Positions 18,420-28,305 of a DNA stretch of 64,000 nucleotides are shown here, piece by piece. Position numbers and translations under genes: made by a program. The stretch comes from Methylomonas aurea. GTDB taxonomy: Bacteria > Pseudomonadota > Gammaproteobacteria > Methylococcales > Methylomonadaceae. Where the stretch lies: NCBI RefSeq assembly GCF_024505045.1, contig NZ_JANIBM010000006.1:62001-126000 (forward strand), in the 5' to 3' direction. Under the pieces are notes generated by a model. It was not told the DNA's origin and searched no databases. It was given only the letters and a program-made list of their open reading frames with translations. The stretch's first letter is position 1, and each line of letters begins with the position of its first letter.

Positions 18420-19847
18420 ATGTATCCCACCATGCGCCGTTTGCTGTTTCGGCCGGTTATCTTCGTCAGCTTCGTTCTCGGTTTGTTGGTGATTGCCGAA
18501 TTGCTGGCAATCGGTCGCCTGACCTGGGTCAACGACCAACGTATCCACATCATCGAACGCGACATCGGTCGCGGCCATCATTTGGAGGATACGCTGTTCG
18601 AGCTGCTGCAACTGCAATTGACGCTATCCAGCAATCAGGGGGCATCTGCAGCCGAGAAAAGCCAGTTGTCCGATATTCAGGAGCAATTGATCGGCGGTTT
18701 GCGCGACTACGACAGTGCGATACCGGCCAATCTGCAGCAACTTCAGGAAGTGTTCGGCAAGGCGGTGCAGGGCGACCAAGCCAATTTGGTCCATGCCTTG
18801 CAGTTGATCAAGCAGGTTCTGGATCGCCAGGCTCAGGAAGAGGAGCGCTTGTTGATCAATATCGAGGATGACGGGGAATTGGAACTGCAGCTGGCGATAT
18901 TGTTGCCGCTACTGTTGCTGTGGATCGTCGGCTATTTCTTCCGCACCAATGTGCTGGAGCCGCTGGACTGCTTGAAGGAGCTGTTGTCAGGCCTGGCCGA
19001 AGGCGAAATGAAACCGATCAACCGCAGCACCTCGGATCCGTTGCTGCACGCCCTGTTCGACCGCTATAACCATTTGGTCTCGCGTCTGGTCGAGTTGGAA
19101 CGCGAACATCTGGAGCACACCGAGTTGCTGGAGTACCGGGTCCGGCAAACCAGCCACGCCTTGCTGGAACGCAGCCAGCAGTTGGCCAAAGCCGAGCGTT
19201 TGGCGGCATTGGCCGAATTGGCGGCCAGTACCGCCCATGAACTGCGCAATCCGTTGGCCAGCATCCAATTGGCGCTGGAGAACATGTTGGAAGAATGCCG
19301 CGACAGCGAATTGGCGGAAAGGTTGCGGATGGTGTACCGCGAAGTGCAACGGCTGACGCGCAACTTGAACGATCTGTTGGCCTCGGCTCGCAGTAACGGC
19401 GAGTCATCGCAACGGGTCGAGGTGCAGCCGTTGCTGGAAGAGTTGTTAACTTTGCTGAAATACCAGGCTCGGGAAAATGTGGCGTTTAATTGCCGGATCG
19501 CCGAAAATCTGTACGTGTTTTTGCCGGAAAGCGAGTTCCGCCAAGCCGTTTTGAATCTGCTGCTGAATGCGGTGCAGGCCATTGGGCCCAACAACGGCGA
19601 AGTCAGTGTGTTTGCCGATAGTCGCGACGGTAAAATGGAACTCGTTGTCGTCGATTCCGGTCCCGGCTTCAGCGCCGATTTTTTGCGGCACGGCATCCGC
19701 CCATTCGTCAGTTTGAAGGACGGCGGCAGCGGGTTGGGGTTGGCCATGGTGCGGCGTTTCGCCAAAGACCACCAAGGTGCGATGCACTTGCAAAACGATG
19801 ACCAAGGTCACGCCTGCGTGACCTTGACGTTTCCGTTGGCCGTCTGA
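18420..19847 (+). CDS. Membrane sensor histidine kinase
   Basis: 475 aa. A transmembrane helix at about 10-32, a periplasmic helical sensor of about 120 residues, a second helix at about 158-178, a HAMP-like segment, then HisKA (STAHELRNPLASIQ) and HATPase (N box LNLLLNAVQAIG, DSGPGF, GGSGLGLAMVRRF). First of three same-strand genes: kinase, cation exporter, sigma-54 regulator. The kinase most likely phosphorylates the regulator at 20856. The ligand is unknown; the exporter between them suggests a metal cation. An alternative start is 12 bp downstream. Confidence 0.88.
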   Translation: MYPTMRRLLFRPVIFVSFVLGLLVIAELLAIGRLTWVNDQRIHIIERDIGRGHHLEDTLFELLQLQLTLSSNQGASAAEKSQLSDIQEQLIGGLRDYDSAIPANLQQLQEVFGKAVQGDQANLVHALQLIKQVLDRQAQEEERLLINIEDDGELELQLAILLPLLLLWIVGYFFRTNVLEPLDCLKELLSGLAEGEMKPINRSTSDPLLHALFDRYNHLVSRLVELEREHLEHTELLEYRVRQTSHALLERSQQLAKAERLAALAELAASTAHELRNPLASIQLALENMLEECRDSELAERLRMVYREVQRLTRNLNDLLASARSNGESSQRVEVQPLLEELLTLLKYQARENVAFNCRIAENLYVFLPESEFRQAVLNLLLNAVQAIGPNNGEVSVFADSRDGKMELVVVDSGPGFSADFLRHGIRPFVSLKDGGSGLGLAMVRRFAKDHQGAMHLQNDDQGHACVTLTFPLAV

Positions 19848-19905
19848 AACCGGCCGGCGCGGTTCAGTCTGCTAGAATTCCGTCATTTCTCATGATTCAC
19901 CGCTA

Positions 19906-20850
19906 ATGGCAAATCCATCAAAATCTCTTGCCGCCTACGGTTGGCTCTCCATCGTCGCTGCAGTGTCTACAATCGGCCTGAAAAGTTACGCCTATTGGCT
20001 GACCGGTTCGGTGGGGTTATTGTCCGACGCGCTAGAGTCTGTAATCAATTTGGTGGCGGCGGTGATCATGGTCGCAGTGTTGAGTATTTCCGCGCGGCCG
20101 CCGGACGACACCCACGCCTACGGCCACGAGAAAATCGAATATTTTTCCAGCGGCGCCGAGGGTGTGATGATTCTGTTAGCGGCTTTCAGCATCGGCTTTT
20201 CCGCTTGGGAGCGGCTGTGGCATCCGCAGGCGTTGCAGCAACTGGACTTGGGTATCGCGGTTTCGGTGTTCGCTTCGTTGATCAATCTGGCGGTGGCGCG
20301 GGTGCTGATCGGTGTTGGTCGGAGTCGGCAATCGATCACATTGGAAGCCGACGGCAAGCATTTGATGACCGACGTCTGGACCACCGTCGGCATTTTGGTC
20401 GGGATTGCTCTGATTTCGGTGGGCAACCGCTTCGAAGCCAGTTTGAATCTGGCGCAAAGTTTGGGCATGAAAGGCTGGGAGATTTTGGATCCGTTGCTGG
20501 CGATTGGCGTGGCCTTGCATATCGTCTGGGCCGGCTTGCAGTTGATCCGGCGTACCGTGTCCGGTTTGCTCGATGCCGCGTTGCCGGCCGCTGAGGTACA
20601 GGCGATCGTGGCGGTGTTGGAGCAATATGTCGCCAGCCATGCCATCGCCTATCACGCCTTGCGCACCCGCTACGCCGGCGCCCGCCGTTTCATGTCGGTG
20701 CATGTGCTGGTACCCGGCAAATGGAGCGTGCAACAAGGCCACGACTTGCTGGAAGAAATCGAACGGCAGATCATGGACAATTTGGACAACATCGATATCG
20801 ATACCCACTTGGAACCGATCGAAGACCTTGCCTCCTGGGAGCATAAATAA
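19906..20850 (+). CDS. Cation diffusion facilitator, Zn/Fe/Co efflux type
   Basis: Proton-coupled divalent metal exporter of the inner membrane, 314 aa. Six transmembrane segments with the two metal-site motifs (LLSDALES on helix 2, and an Asp in DGKHLMTDVWT on helix 5) and a C-terminal cytoplasmic ferredoxin-like domain with HxxR and HVLVPG elements. Its specificity (FieF-like or CzcD-like) cannot be read reliably. The next gene, a response regulator, starts 6 bp after its stop, so exporter and regulator are co-transcribed. Confidence 0.92.
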   Translation: MANPSKSLAAYGWLSIVAAVSTIGLKSYAYWLTGSVGLLSDALESVINLVAAVIMVAVLSISARPPDDTHAYGHEKIEYFSSGAEGVMILLAAFSIGFSAWERLWHPQALQQLDLGIAVSVFASLINLAVARVLIGVGRSRQSITLEADGKHLMTDVWTTVGILVGIALISVGNRFEASLNLAQSLGMKGWEILDPLLAIGVALHIVWAGLQLIRRTVSGLLDAALPAAEVQAIVAVLEQYVASHAIAYHALRTRYAGARRFMSVHVLVPGKWSVQQGHDLLEEIERQIMDNLDNIDIDTHLEPIEDLASWEHK

Positions 20851-20855
20851 CGCCT

Positions 20856-22244
20856 ATGCCGGACACTCTGTTAATCATTGAAGACGAGGCCTTGCTCGGT
20901 TCCGAGCTGGCGCGTTTTTTTCGAAAAAAAAACTGGGAAGTGACGATTAGCGAGAATCTGCAGCAAGCCGAGCGGCATCTGCTGAGCCAAGCGACCGATC
21001 CTTTGGTGGTATTGTCCGACATGAATTTGCCGGACGGCAACGCCCTGGATTTGTTGGAAAGAATCAAGGACAAGATCGTCAGCAGCGAATGGGTGTTTTT
21101 GACTGGTTACGGCGGAGTGGCCGATTCGGTACGGGCGGTGCGCTTGGGGGCTTACGATTTCGTCGAAAAGCCTTGTGAACTGGAGCGTCTGAACTTGTTG
21201 GTCGAAGGTGCGGCGCGCAGTGCGCGCGCGCAGCGCCAAGTGCAGCAACAAGCTATAGCGCGCAACAGCAAACATACGGTTGACGCCCTGATCGGCGGTA
21301 GCCAAGCGGCTACGCTATTACGAACCATGATTGCCCAGGTGGCGAAAACGCCGTTTTCCAGCTTGATCATTTCCGGCGAAACCGGTACCGGCAAGGGCTT
21401 GATCGCACGCATACTGCATGCGTCCGGCAATCGGGCCAATGCGCCGTTGATCGAAGTCAATTGCGCGGCGTTGCCGCGGGAATTGTTGGAATCGGAACTG
21501 TTCGGTTACGAAGCCGGCGCCTTTACCGGCGCCAAAAAGCGCCACCGCGGTTTGTTCGAGCAAGCCCACACCGGCACCCTGTTCCTCGACGAAATCGGCG
21601 AGATGGATCTGGATTTGCAGACCAAGCTGCTGAAGGCGGTGGAAGACCTGCGGATTCGGCGGTTGGGCGGAGAAACCGAAATTGCGATAGACGTGCAAAT
21701 CATTGCCGCCACCAATTTGAATTTGTTGCAAAAAGTCGAGCTGGGCTTGTTTCGCAGCGATTTATACCATCGGCTGAACGTAATGAGCTTGCGGGTGCCG
21801 GCGTTACGCGAGCGCAAGCAGGATTTGGACGAACTGGTGCCGTTTTTTATTGCGGAGAGCAACCGCAAGTCGGCGAAAAACGTCAGCAAAATTTCCAAAC
21901 AAGCCTGGGCGCTGTTGAAAGGCTACGATTGGCCCGGCAACGTGCGCGAATTGCGGAATGTGGTCGAGCGTTGCGTGCTGCTGGCCACCGACGAGAACTT
22001 TCCGGAGCATTGGTTGCAGCTGCCGAATGCGCCGAGCGGTGCGACTGTGCAGCAAAACGAAAACGGCATTTTTCTGCCGTTGGACGGTAGTCTGAGTCTG
22101 CACGATATGGAAAAGTACCTTATCCAGGAAGTATTGAACCGTACCGACGAGAACGTCACCGCGGCGGCGCGGATGTTAGGTACCACCCGCGAAACCTTGC
22201 GTTACCGGGTGCAGAAATACAACCTGAAATGCAAGGGTTCTTAG
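20856..22244 (+). CDS. Sigma-54-dependent response regulator
   Basis: 462 aa, NtrC class. Receiver (IIEDEALL, phospho-Asp in LSDMNLPDG, FVEKP), AAA+ (Walker A GETGTGKG, GAFTGA loop, LFLDEIGEMD) and a Fis-type HTH (TAAARMLGTTRETLRYRVQKY). Likely the partner of the kinase at 18420. ZraR of E. coli is a comparable regulator in a zinc-response system; that parallel is inference. It is convergent with the JAMM protease gene, whose 3' end it overlaps by 4 bp. Confidence 0.92.
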   Translation: MPDTLLIIEDEALLGSELARFFRKKNWEVTISENLQQAERHLLSQATDPLVVLSDMNLPDGNALDLLERIKDKIVSSEWVFLTGYGGVADSVRAVRLGAYDFVEKPCELERLNLLVEGAARSARAQRQVQQQAIARNSKHTVDALIGGSQAATLLRTMIAQVAKTPFSSLIISGETGTGKGLIARILHASGNRANAPLIEVNCAALPRELLESELFGYEAGAFTGAKKRHRGLFEQAHTGTLFLDEIGEMDLDLQTKLLKAVEDLRIRRLGGETEIAIDVQIIAATNLNLLQKVELGLFRSDLYHRLNVMSLRVPALRERKQDLDELVPFFIAESNRKSAKNVSKISKQAWALLKGYDWPGNVRELRNVVERCVLLATDENFPEHWLQLPNAPSGATVQQNENGIFLPLDGSLSLHDMEKYLIQEVLNRTDENVTAAARMLGTTRETLRYRVQKYNLKCKGS

Positions 22245-22675
22245 GCTTCGATCAGGTTTAACGCGGCTTCGGTGACGTTATTGCCGTCGATTTTGAAGCC
22301 GCGCATTTCCAATACGCCTTTAGTGTTCAACGAAATAATCAAATTCAACGCATCCGGATAAGCCGCTTCGGCGATGTCGGTGGCCGAGGGCGTGGCCGGT
22401 GTGTCGGGATGCGAGTGGTAAATCGCAAACAGGCTTTGTCCGTTCTCGCGCATTTGTTTCATCGCCGCGATTTGTTCGGCCGCATCCAGTAAAAATCGGC
22501 GTTTCGGGTCGGCGGCGCCGTTATTGACCGGATAACAAGCGACCGGTTTGCCGCTGGCGTCGGCGCCGATCAAGCCGCAGATTTCGGCGTCCGGCGACAG
22601 TTGCGCCAGATGCAGCAGTTGGTTGGTGAGTTTGCGCGGCAGGTTGATTTCTAAAGTGCTGGTCATGGATTCCAT
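22241..22675 (-). CDS. JAMM/MPN (M67) family protease
   Basis: Zinc isopeptidase-like protein, 144 aa. The JAMM signature is present: Glu in EICGLIG and HSHPDTPATPSATD (two His, then Ser and Asp). Bacterial members process sulfur-carrier or ubiquitin-like proteins, or act in cysteine and siderophore synthesis; no ThiS- or MoaD-like partner is nearby. It overlaps the prmC 3' end by 13 bp and ends the hemA-prfA-prmC transcript. The ATG three codons in (MTSTLE) is an equally good start. Confidence 0.85.
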   Translation of the reverse strand: MESMTSTLEINLPRKLTNQLLHLAQLSPDAEICGLIGADASGKPVACYPVNNGAADPKRRFLLDAAEQIAAMKQMRENGQSLFAIYHSHPDTPATPSATDIAEAAYPDALNLIISLNTKGVLEMRGFKIDGNNVTEAALNLIEA

Positions 22676-23529
22676 ACCCCTGTGGTAACGCGAGGATTAT
22701 TCGCTAAATCTTGGTGCGTGACGATGTGCCGGTAACCGAGCGCCGATAAGATGGCCCGGACCTCGGCCGCTTGATTGTAACCGTGTTCGAGTAATAGTTG
22801 GCCTTGCGGTTTCAAGTGGCTGCAAGCCTGTTCGGCGATCATACGGATGTCTTTCAGGCCGTTTTCGGTGCTGACCAAAGCGTTGGCCGGTTCGAAGCGA
22901 ACATCGCCTTGCCGCAGATGCGGGTCGTCCGCCGCGATGTAAGGCGGGTTGCTCACCACCAAGTCGAAATCGGATTCGGCTATATCCGCAAACCAATTCG
23001 AAACGGCGAAACTGACGTTAGCCACCTGGAGTCGTTCGGCGTTGCGTTGGGCCGTCTCCAGTGCTGCATAGCTGATATCCACGCCGATTACATGCGCCAG
23101 CGGTCGTTCGGCGGCGAGGGTGATGGCCAATATCCCGGAACCGGTACCTAGATCGATGACTCGGCAGGGGCGCTCGCTCGGCAGCAGACCCAAGCTGAGT
23201 TCGACCAGCAGTTCGGTATCCGGACGCGGAATCAGCACCTCCGGACCGACCAGAAACTCGCGCGACCAGAATTCGCGTTGGCCGGTCAAATAGGCCACCG
23301 GAACGCCTTGCCGGCGCTGTTCGAGCAAACGCTGGAATTCCGAGGCCTGCTCGGCATCCGGGTTGCGTTCCGGCCAGGCGCGCAGATATGCGCGCGGTTT
23401 ACCCAGGCAATGGCAGAGCAGGACTTCCGCGTCGAGCTCGGCAGTTTCGGAACTGCCGGCCAATGCCATCGTCGCGGACTCCAGCAACTCGGCGATGGTT
23501 GCCGGCCGCGCTCGCTCGACGTCAAGCAT
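22663..23529 (-). CDS. prmC: Release factor glutamine methyltransferase
   Basis: Methylates the Gln of the GGQ motif of release factors 1 and 2 using SAM. 288 aa: N-terminal helical domain, Rossmann methyltransferase with [13 protein letters not shown], and the catalytic NPPY (VSNPPYIA). It directly follows and overlaps prfA by 8 bp, the conserved pairing with its substrate gene. Confidence 0.97.
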   Translation of the reverse strand: MLDVERARPATIAELLESATMALAGSSETAELDAEVLLCHCLGKPRAYLRAWPERNPDAEQASEFQRLLEQRRQGVPVAYLTGQREFWSREFLVGPEVLIPRPDTELLVELSLGLLPSERPCRVIDLGTGSGILAITLAAERPLAHVIGVDISYAALETAQRNAERLQVANVSFAVSNWFADIAESDFDLVVSNPPYIAADDPHLRQGDVRFEPANALVSTENGLKDIRMIAEQACSHLKPQGQLLLEHGYNQAAEVRAILSALGYRHIVTHQDLANNPRVTTGVWNP

Positions 23530-24607
23530 TGCCGAGTTGGGTCAGCAATTCGGCTTGGTGTTCGTGGATTAGCGGTTGGATGACTTGGTCCAACGCTCCT
23601 TCCATGATGTCTTCCAGTTTGTATAGGGTCAGGTTGATGCGGTGGTCGGTCAGCCGACCTTGCGGGTAATTGTAGGTGCGGATGCGCTCGGAGCGGTCGC
23701 CGCTGCCGACTTGCAATTTCCGGCTTTCCGATTGTTCGGCCTGGATTTTTTCCTGTTCGGCGGCCAGCAAACGCGCCTGCAGTACCGACATCGCTCGGGC
23801 CCGGTTTTTGTGTTGCGAGCGTTCGTCCTGGCATTCGACGACGACGCCGGTCGGAATGTGGGTGATGCGGATCGCCGAGTCGGTACGGTTGACGTGCTGG
23901 CCGCCGGCGCCTGAAGCGCGGTAGGTGTCGATGCGCAGGTCTGCCGGGTTGATCTCGATTTCGTCGACGCTGTCGACTTCCGGCATGATCGCCACGGTGC
24001 AGGCCGAAGTATGCACCCGGCCTTGCGATTCGGTTTCCGGCACCCGTTGCACGCGATGGGTGCCGGATTCGAATTTCAATTGCGAATACACATTCTGACC
24101 GGCCACGCGCATGATGATCTCTTTGTAGCCGCCGTGCTCGCCGCGGTTTTCGTTGATGATTTCCACGCTCCAGCCCTGGCGTTCGGCGTAGCGTTGGTAC
24201 ATTCGTGCCAGATCGCCGGAGAATATCGCCGCTTCGTCGCCACCGGTTCCGGCCCGGATCTCCAGAAATACGTTGTGATTGTCGTTGGGATCTTTCGGCA
24301 GCAGCAGTATTTGCAGTTCTTGTTCCAAGGTCTCGCGCCGACTTTCTGCGGCGGCAATTTCTTCCTTCGCCATCTCGCGCAGTTCCGGATCGCTATCCTT
24401 GGCCATCTCTCTGGCCGATTCCAAGTCGGCTGCGTTATCTTGATACCGCCTGTAGCAGGCAACGATCGGTTCGAGCTGGGCGTACTCCTGGCTCAGGCTG
24501 CGAAATTGGTTTTGGTTGCTTTGTACTTCCGGTTGAGTGAGCAGCGCGGTAATTTCTTCGAAGCGCTCGCCGAGATTTTCCAGCTTGGTTGTTATCGAGG
24601 GTTTCAT
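23522..24607 (-). CDS. prfA: Peptide chain release factor 1
   Basis: Reads UAA and UAG and releases the peptide. 361 aa from ATG 24607 (the codon before is TTG). GGQ motif in [13 protein letters not shown], and the stop-codon recognition loop lies in domain 2. It starts 6 bp after the hemA stop, in the gammaproteobacterial order hemA-prfA-prmC. Confidence 0.98.
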   Translation of the reverse strand: MKPSITTKLENLGERFEEITALLTQPEVQSNQNQFRSLSQEYAQLEPIVACYRRYQDNAADLESAREMAKDSDPELREMAKEEIAAAESRRETLEQELQILLLPKDPNDNHNVFLEIRAGTGGDEAAIFSGDLARMYQRYAERQGWSVEIINENRGEHGGYKEIIMRVAGQNVYSQLKFESGTHRVQRVPETESQGRVHTSACTVAIMPEVDSVDEIEINPADLRIDTYRASGAGGQHVNRTDSAIRITHIPTGVVVECQDERSQHKNRARAMSVLQARLLAAEQEKIQAEQSESRKLQVGSGDRSERIRTYNYPQGRLTDHRINLTLYKLEDIMEGALDQVIQPLIHEHQAELLTQLGNA

Positions 24608-24613
24608 CAACGG

Positions 24614-25864
24614 TTATCTTAATTTGAAAATTTCGCGCGAGGCGGCGATCAGGTCGTGGCGTTCGTTGGCGCCGGCGTCGCGCAGCTGCGCGCAGGGCGT
24701 GTGGATCAATTTGTTGGTCAAGGTATAGGCCAAACGTTGTAACACGTCTTCGGCGTTTGCGCCGGCATTTAGTTGGGCCAAGGCTCTTTGCAGAGTTTCG
24801 TCGCGGGTCTTTTCCGCTTGGGTCCGGTAATCCCGGATAGTTTCTTGGGCGCCCTGCGAGCGCAACCAGGCCAGAAAATGTTCGACTTGGGTGTCGATGA
24901 TTTCTTCGGCTTGTTCGGCTGCCCGGCGCCGCGAGTCCATGTTCTGGTTGACGGTGTGTTGCAGGTCGTCAACCGTATACAAATAAACGTCGCGCAATTG
25001 TCCGACTTCGGCTTCGATATCGCGCGGCACAGCTAAATCGACCATGAACATCGGTTTGTGCTTACGGATTTTGATCGCGCTTTCCACGCGGCCTTTGCCG
25101 AGAATCGGCAACTGGCTGGCGGTGGAGGAGACGACGATATCGGCTTCGGCCAGATGATTGGGCAGTTCCGCCAGCGAGATGGCGTAGCCGTTAAATTGAG
25201 TGGCGAGTGCGTGGGCTTTGTCGTAGGTACGGTTGGCGATGATGATGCGACCGATGCCGTGCTGGAACAAATGGCGGGCCGTGAGTTCTATGGTTTCGCC
25301 GGCACCGATCAGTAGCGCGGTTTGATCGCCCAGCTTGTCGAAAATTTGCTGGGCCAGTTGCACTGCGGCGAAGGCTACCGAGACCGGGCTGGAGCCGATT
25401 GCAGTATCGGTGCGTACCTTCTTGGCGGCGGAAAACGTGTGCTGGAACAGTTTGCTCAGGTTGCGGCCCAAAGTGCCGGCTTGCGATGCCGCGTGGTAGG
25501 CGGTTTTCATCTGACCTAAAATCTGGGGTTCGCCGAGTATCATCGAGTCCAGGCCGCAAGCAACGCGGAACATGTGGCGAATCGACTGGCTATCCTTGTA
25601 GCTGTATAGATAGGGCGTGAACTCGGCGGGCTTGATTTTCTTGGTGTCGGCGATCCATTCCACCAACGAGCTTTGGTCGTCGCTATCGGACTGACAGTAA
25701 AACTCGGTACGATTGCAGGTGGAAAGTATTGCCGCTTCGCTGATCTCGCGTATGCTCCACAAATTTTTTAGCGTGGCCTCCAGCGCATCCGACGGGAATG
25801 CCAACCTTTCGCGGACGGCGACCGGCGCTGTGTTGTAATTAATCCCTACGGCAAGAAGAGTCAT
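24614..25864 (-). CDS. hemA: Glutamyl-tRNA reductase
   Basis: First committed step of C5-pathway tetrapyrrole synthesis: NADPH reduction of glutamyl-tRNA to glutamate-1-semialdehyde. 416 aa from ATG 25864; the open frame extends six codons further, but MTLLAVGINYNTAPV matches the family start. Catalytic Cys in LSTCNRTEFY; LIGAGETIELTARHL is the NADPH-binding region. A good sigma-70 promoter lies just upstream. Confidence 0.97.
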   Translation of the reverse strand: MTLLAVGINYNTAPVAVRERLAFPSDALEATLKNLWSIREISEAAILSTCNRTEFYCQSDSDDQSSLVEWIADTKKIKPAEFTPYLYSYKDSQSIRHMFRVACGLDSMILGEPQILGQMKTAYHAASQAGTLGRNLSKLFQHTFSAAKKVRTDTAIGSSPVSVAFAAVQLAQQIFDKLGDQTALLIGAGETIELTARHLFQHGIGRIIIANRTYDKAHALATQFNGYAISLAELPNHLAEADIVVSSTASQLPILGKGRVESAIKIRKHKPMFMVDLAVPRDIEAEVGQLRDVYLYTVDDLQHTVNQNMDSRRRAAEQAEEIIDTQVEHFLAWLRSQGAQETIRDYRTQAEKTRDETLQRALAQLNAGANAEDVLQRLAYTLTNKLIHTPCAQLRDAGANERHDLIAASREIFKLR

Positions 25865-25898
25865 TGGTTTAAGCGCAATCACTTAAGAAAATTCCTGT

Positions 25899-25927
25899 AT
25901 TTTAAGTAATGCGCTGTTTTTGTCCAA
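25899..25927 (-). promoter_or_regulatory. Sigma-70 promoter of hemA
   Basis: On the minus strand TTGGAC (25922-25927), 17-bp spacer, TAAAAT (25899-25904), about 35 bp before the hemA ATG. Five of six consensus bases match in each hexamer, with optimal spacing. Confidence 0.75.
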
Positions 25928-25950
25928 ATCCATTCAAACAGCGGCCCGAC

Positions 25951-25978
25951 TTGCGGGGTTTTTCTGGTAATCTATTAA
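25951..25978 (+). promoter_or_regulatory. Possible sigma-70 promoter of the TPR lipoprotein operon
   Basis: TTGCGG (25951-25956), 16-bp spacer, TATTAA (25973-25978), 34 bp before the ATG at 26012. A weaker match than the divergent hemA promoter. Confidence 0.4.
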
Positions 25979-26011
25979 AAACAAATTTCTGAACACAGGT
26001 CGATTGATTGC

Positions 26012-27736
26012 ATGAACAAATGGATAGCCGTAGCAATAGTTTTATCTTTAGCCGGATGTGCTGTTGCGCCTGACAAGGAAGCGGCGGTCGAGGCACGACC
26101 GGCAAAGGTCGATGGCCTGGAAAACCGGGTCAACCGCAACACCGTCATCGACGAAGAAGTTTTGTATCTGTTGATGGCGGCGGAGTTGGCAGGCCAGCGC
26201 AACCAGTACGATTTGGCGATGGATGCCTACTTGCAGGCCGCAAAGCGGGTCGACGATCCGCGCATTGCCGAAAGGGCGGTGAAAATTGGTTTGTTCCTGA
26301 AGGACGAGGCGCGGACGCGGGAAGCTTTGACGGTATGGCTGTCTAAAGACGGCAAGAATTTGGCGGCCAGAAAATTTGCGGTGCTGTTGGCGATCAAGAA
26401 CTCCGACCGCAAGGCGGCGCTGGATAATCTCGATGCGATGCTGGCGGACGATCCTGCCGGCTTCGAAGCCGGATTGCTTGAGATGAGCAAACTGCTGGAA
26501 AAAGAGGGTCGCACGCAGTTTACTTACGACGTGTTGGATGAGTTGGCGCAAATGCGTCCGTCTTATGCCGGTATCTTCTTTGTTCAGGCCGTATTGGCCT
26601 CGGTCTTGCAGCAAAACGAACTGGCGCAGCAAAAAATCAGTCAGGCCCTGTTGTTGGAACCCGATTGGAACAAGGCGGTCATTTTTCAAGCCCAGTTAGC
26701 CGGTCGGGCAGGCGACTTGGTGAAAGCCAGAGAGTATCTGGAAAAGGCGGTAAAACAGGCTCCGAACGATAAGCAGCTCCGAAAAATGCTGCTTGAGGTT
26801 TTGGTCAGTACTCGCGATTACGACGACGCGATCAAGCTTTGCCAGTCGGTGCTCGAGGATAAGCCGGACGATCCGGAAACGCTGTTTACGCTGGCGCTGA
26901 TTTACATGCAGCAAAACCAGGTCGACAAAGCCGAAAACACTCTGGAAAAGTTACTGTCCAATCCGGAGTGGGAGGGCCAGGCTAGTTTTTACTTGGGAAA
27001 GATTGAGTTGGATCAGCAGCGGCCGGAAAAAGCCTTGGCTTGGTTCGATAGGGTCGAAGAAGGTAATTATGCCTTCGATGCCGACATGGCGGCAGTGTCT
27101 CTGTTGATGAATCAGAAGCGGTTGGACGAGGTCGATGCGCGGATCAAGCGGATGGATGTGAAGTATCCGGAGCAGCGATTGCGGGTGCTGATGGTCAAAG
27201 CCGAATTTTACAATCAAACCGGCCGGTATCAGGAAGCTTTCGACGCTTTGAGCTTGGCGTTGAAGGAAGCGCCCGACAACAGGGATGTGTTGTACGCCCG
27301 TGCGCTGGTTGCCGAGCGGTTGGATAAGCTTGATGTTCTGGAAGCGGATTTGCTAAAGATTTTGGAAAAGAAGCCGGACGACGTGGCTGCGTTGAATGCG
27401 CTGGGTTACACCTTAGTCGATAGAACGCAACGCTACGATGAAGCTGCAAAATATCTCGGCAAGGCTATTGAACTGCAACCCGACGAGCCGGTGATCGTTG
27501 ATAGCTACGGTTGGTTGTTGTACAAACAGGGAAAGTTGGCGTTGGCCTTGGAATACTTGCGCAAGGCTTACGAGAAACAGCCGGAAAATGAGATTGCTGC
27601 CCATATTGCCGAAGTGCTTTGGGAGATGGGTGATAAAAAACAGGCCAGGGAGTTGTTCGATGCTGCATTCAAAAAAGCACCGGACGATGAATATCTGCTC
27701 GAGTTTAAGAAGCGCTTTTTGCAGAACGGCCAGTGA
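26012..27736 (+). CDS. TPR-repeat lipoprotein
   Basis: 574 aa. Signal peptide with lipobox LAGC (Cys16), so a lipid-anchored protein; no Asp follows the Cys, consistent with outer-membrane sorting. The rest is about 14 tetratricopeptide-like helical pairs (for example ALVAERLDKLDVLEADLLKI), a protein-binding scaffold. The stop overlaps the GTG start of lolB (GTGA), so the two are translationally coupled. Related TPR proteins upstream of lolB occur in gammaproteobacteria; a role in envelope assembly is inferred. Confidence 0.88.
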   Translation: MNKWIAVAIVLSLAGCAVAPDKEAAVEARPAKVDGLENRVNRNTVIDEEVLYLLMAAELAGQRNQYDLAMDAYLQAAKRVDDPRIAERAVKIGLFLKDEARTREALTVWLSKDGKNLAARKFAVLLAIKNSDRKAALDNLDAMLADDPAGFEAGLLEMSKLLEKEGRTQFTYDVLDELAQMRPSYAGIFFVQAVLASVLQQNELAQQKISQALLLEPDWNKAVIFQAQLAGRAGDLVKAREYLEKAVKQAPNDKQLRKMLLEVLVSTRDYDDAIKLCQSVLEDKPDDPETLFTLALIYMQQNQVDKAENTLEKLLSNPEWEGQASFYLGKIELDQQRPEKALAWFDRVEEGNYAFDADMAAVSLLMNQKRLDEVDARIKRMDVKYPEQRLRVLMVKAEFYNQTGRYQEAFDALSLALKEAPDNRDVLYARALVAERLDKLDVLEADLLKILEKKPDDVAALNALGYTLVDRTQRYDEAAKYLGKAIELQPDEPVIVDSYGWLLYKQGKLALALEYLRKAYEKQPENEIAAHIAEVLWEMGDKKQARELFDAAFKKAPDDEYLLEFKKRFLQNGQ

Positions 27737-28305
27737 TCATTAATCGCCGTTATTTGGGTTTGTGCTGTTTGCTGTTGGCATCGGCCTGTTCGTTGGTGCC
27801 AGAGTCGGGTGTGGATGTCTATCGTCCGTTCGAGACTCAGGCTTTTCAGGCCCGTCGGCAATGGGCATTTGCCGGTAGGTTGGCGGTTGCTGACGAGCGT
27901 GAATCTTTTACCGCATCACTGAACTGGCGACATCGCGATGGCAGAGATGATGTCGAACTGGTAGGGCCGCTGGCACAAGGGCGTTTGGCGATCAGTGTGT
28001 CCGATGGTGCTGTATCGATTGACGATGGCGAGAGTCGGCAACAGTTCTACGGTTCGGCGGAGGAAATTCTGTTCGAGCGGTTGGGGGTGAGAATGCCGGT
28101 TGAATCGCTAAAGTATTGGGTGTTTGGGATTCTTGATCCCGCTGTGGAGGGCTTAAAGCTGGATGCCGGCTTCATGCAGGCGGGCTGGCGGGTTACATTC
28201 AGGGAGTCGCATCGAGTTGAAGCGGCATCGCTGCCGAAAAAGATCAATATCGAGAAAGACCGGACAAAAATTAAAGTGATAGTGGATCAGTGGGATTTGT
28301 CGTGA
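27733..28305 (+). CDS. lolB: Outer-membrane lipoprotein insertion factor LolB
   Basis: Accepts lipoproteins from LolA and inserts them in the outer membrane. 190 aa from GTG 27733; lipobox LASAC (Cys19). The fold is indicated by WAFAGRLAV and the family's terminal strand region (IKVIVDQWDL). It overlaps the TPR lipoprotein upstream and ispE downstream by 4 bp each, in the conserved lolB-ispE-prs cluster. Confidence 0.93.
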   Translation: MIINRRYLGLCCLLLASACSLVPESGVDVYRPFETQAFQARRQWAFAGRLAVADERESFTASLNWRHRDGRDDVELVGPLAQGRLAISVSDGAVSIDDGESRQQFYGSAEEILFERLGVRMPVESLKYWVFGILDPAVEGLKLDAGFMQAGWRVTFRESHRVEAASLPKKINIEKDRTKIKVIVDQWDLS

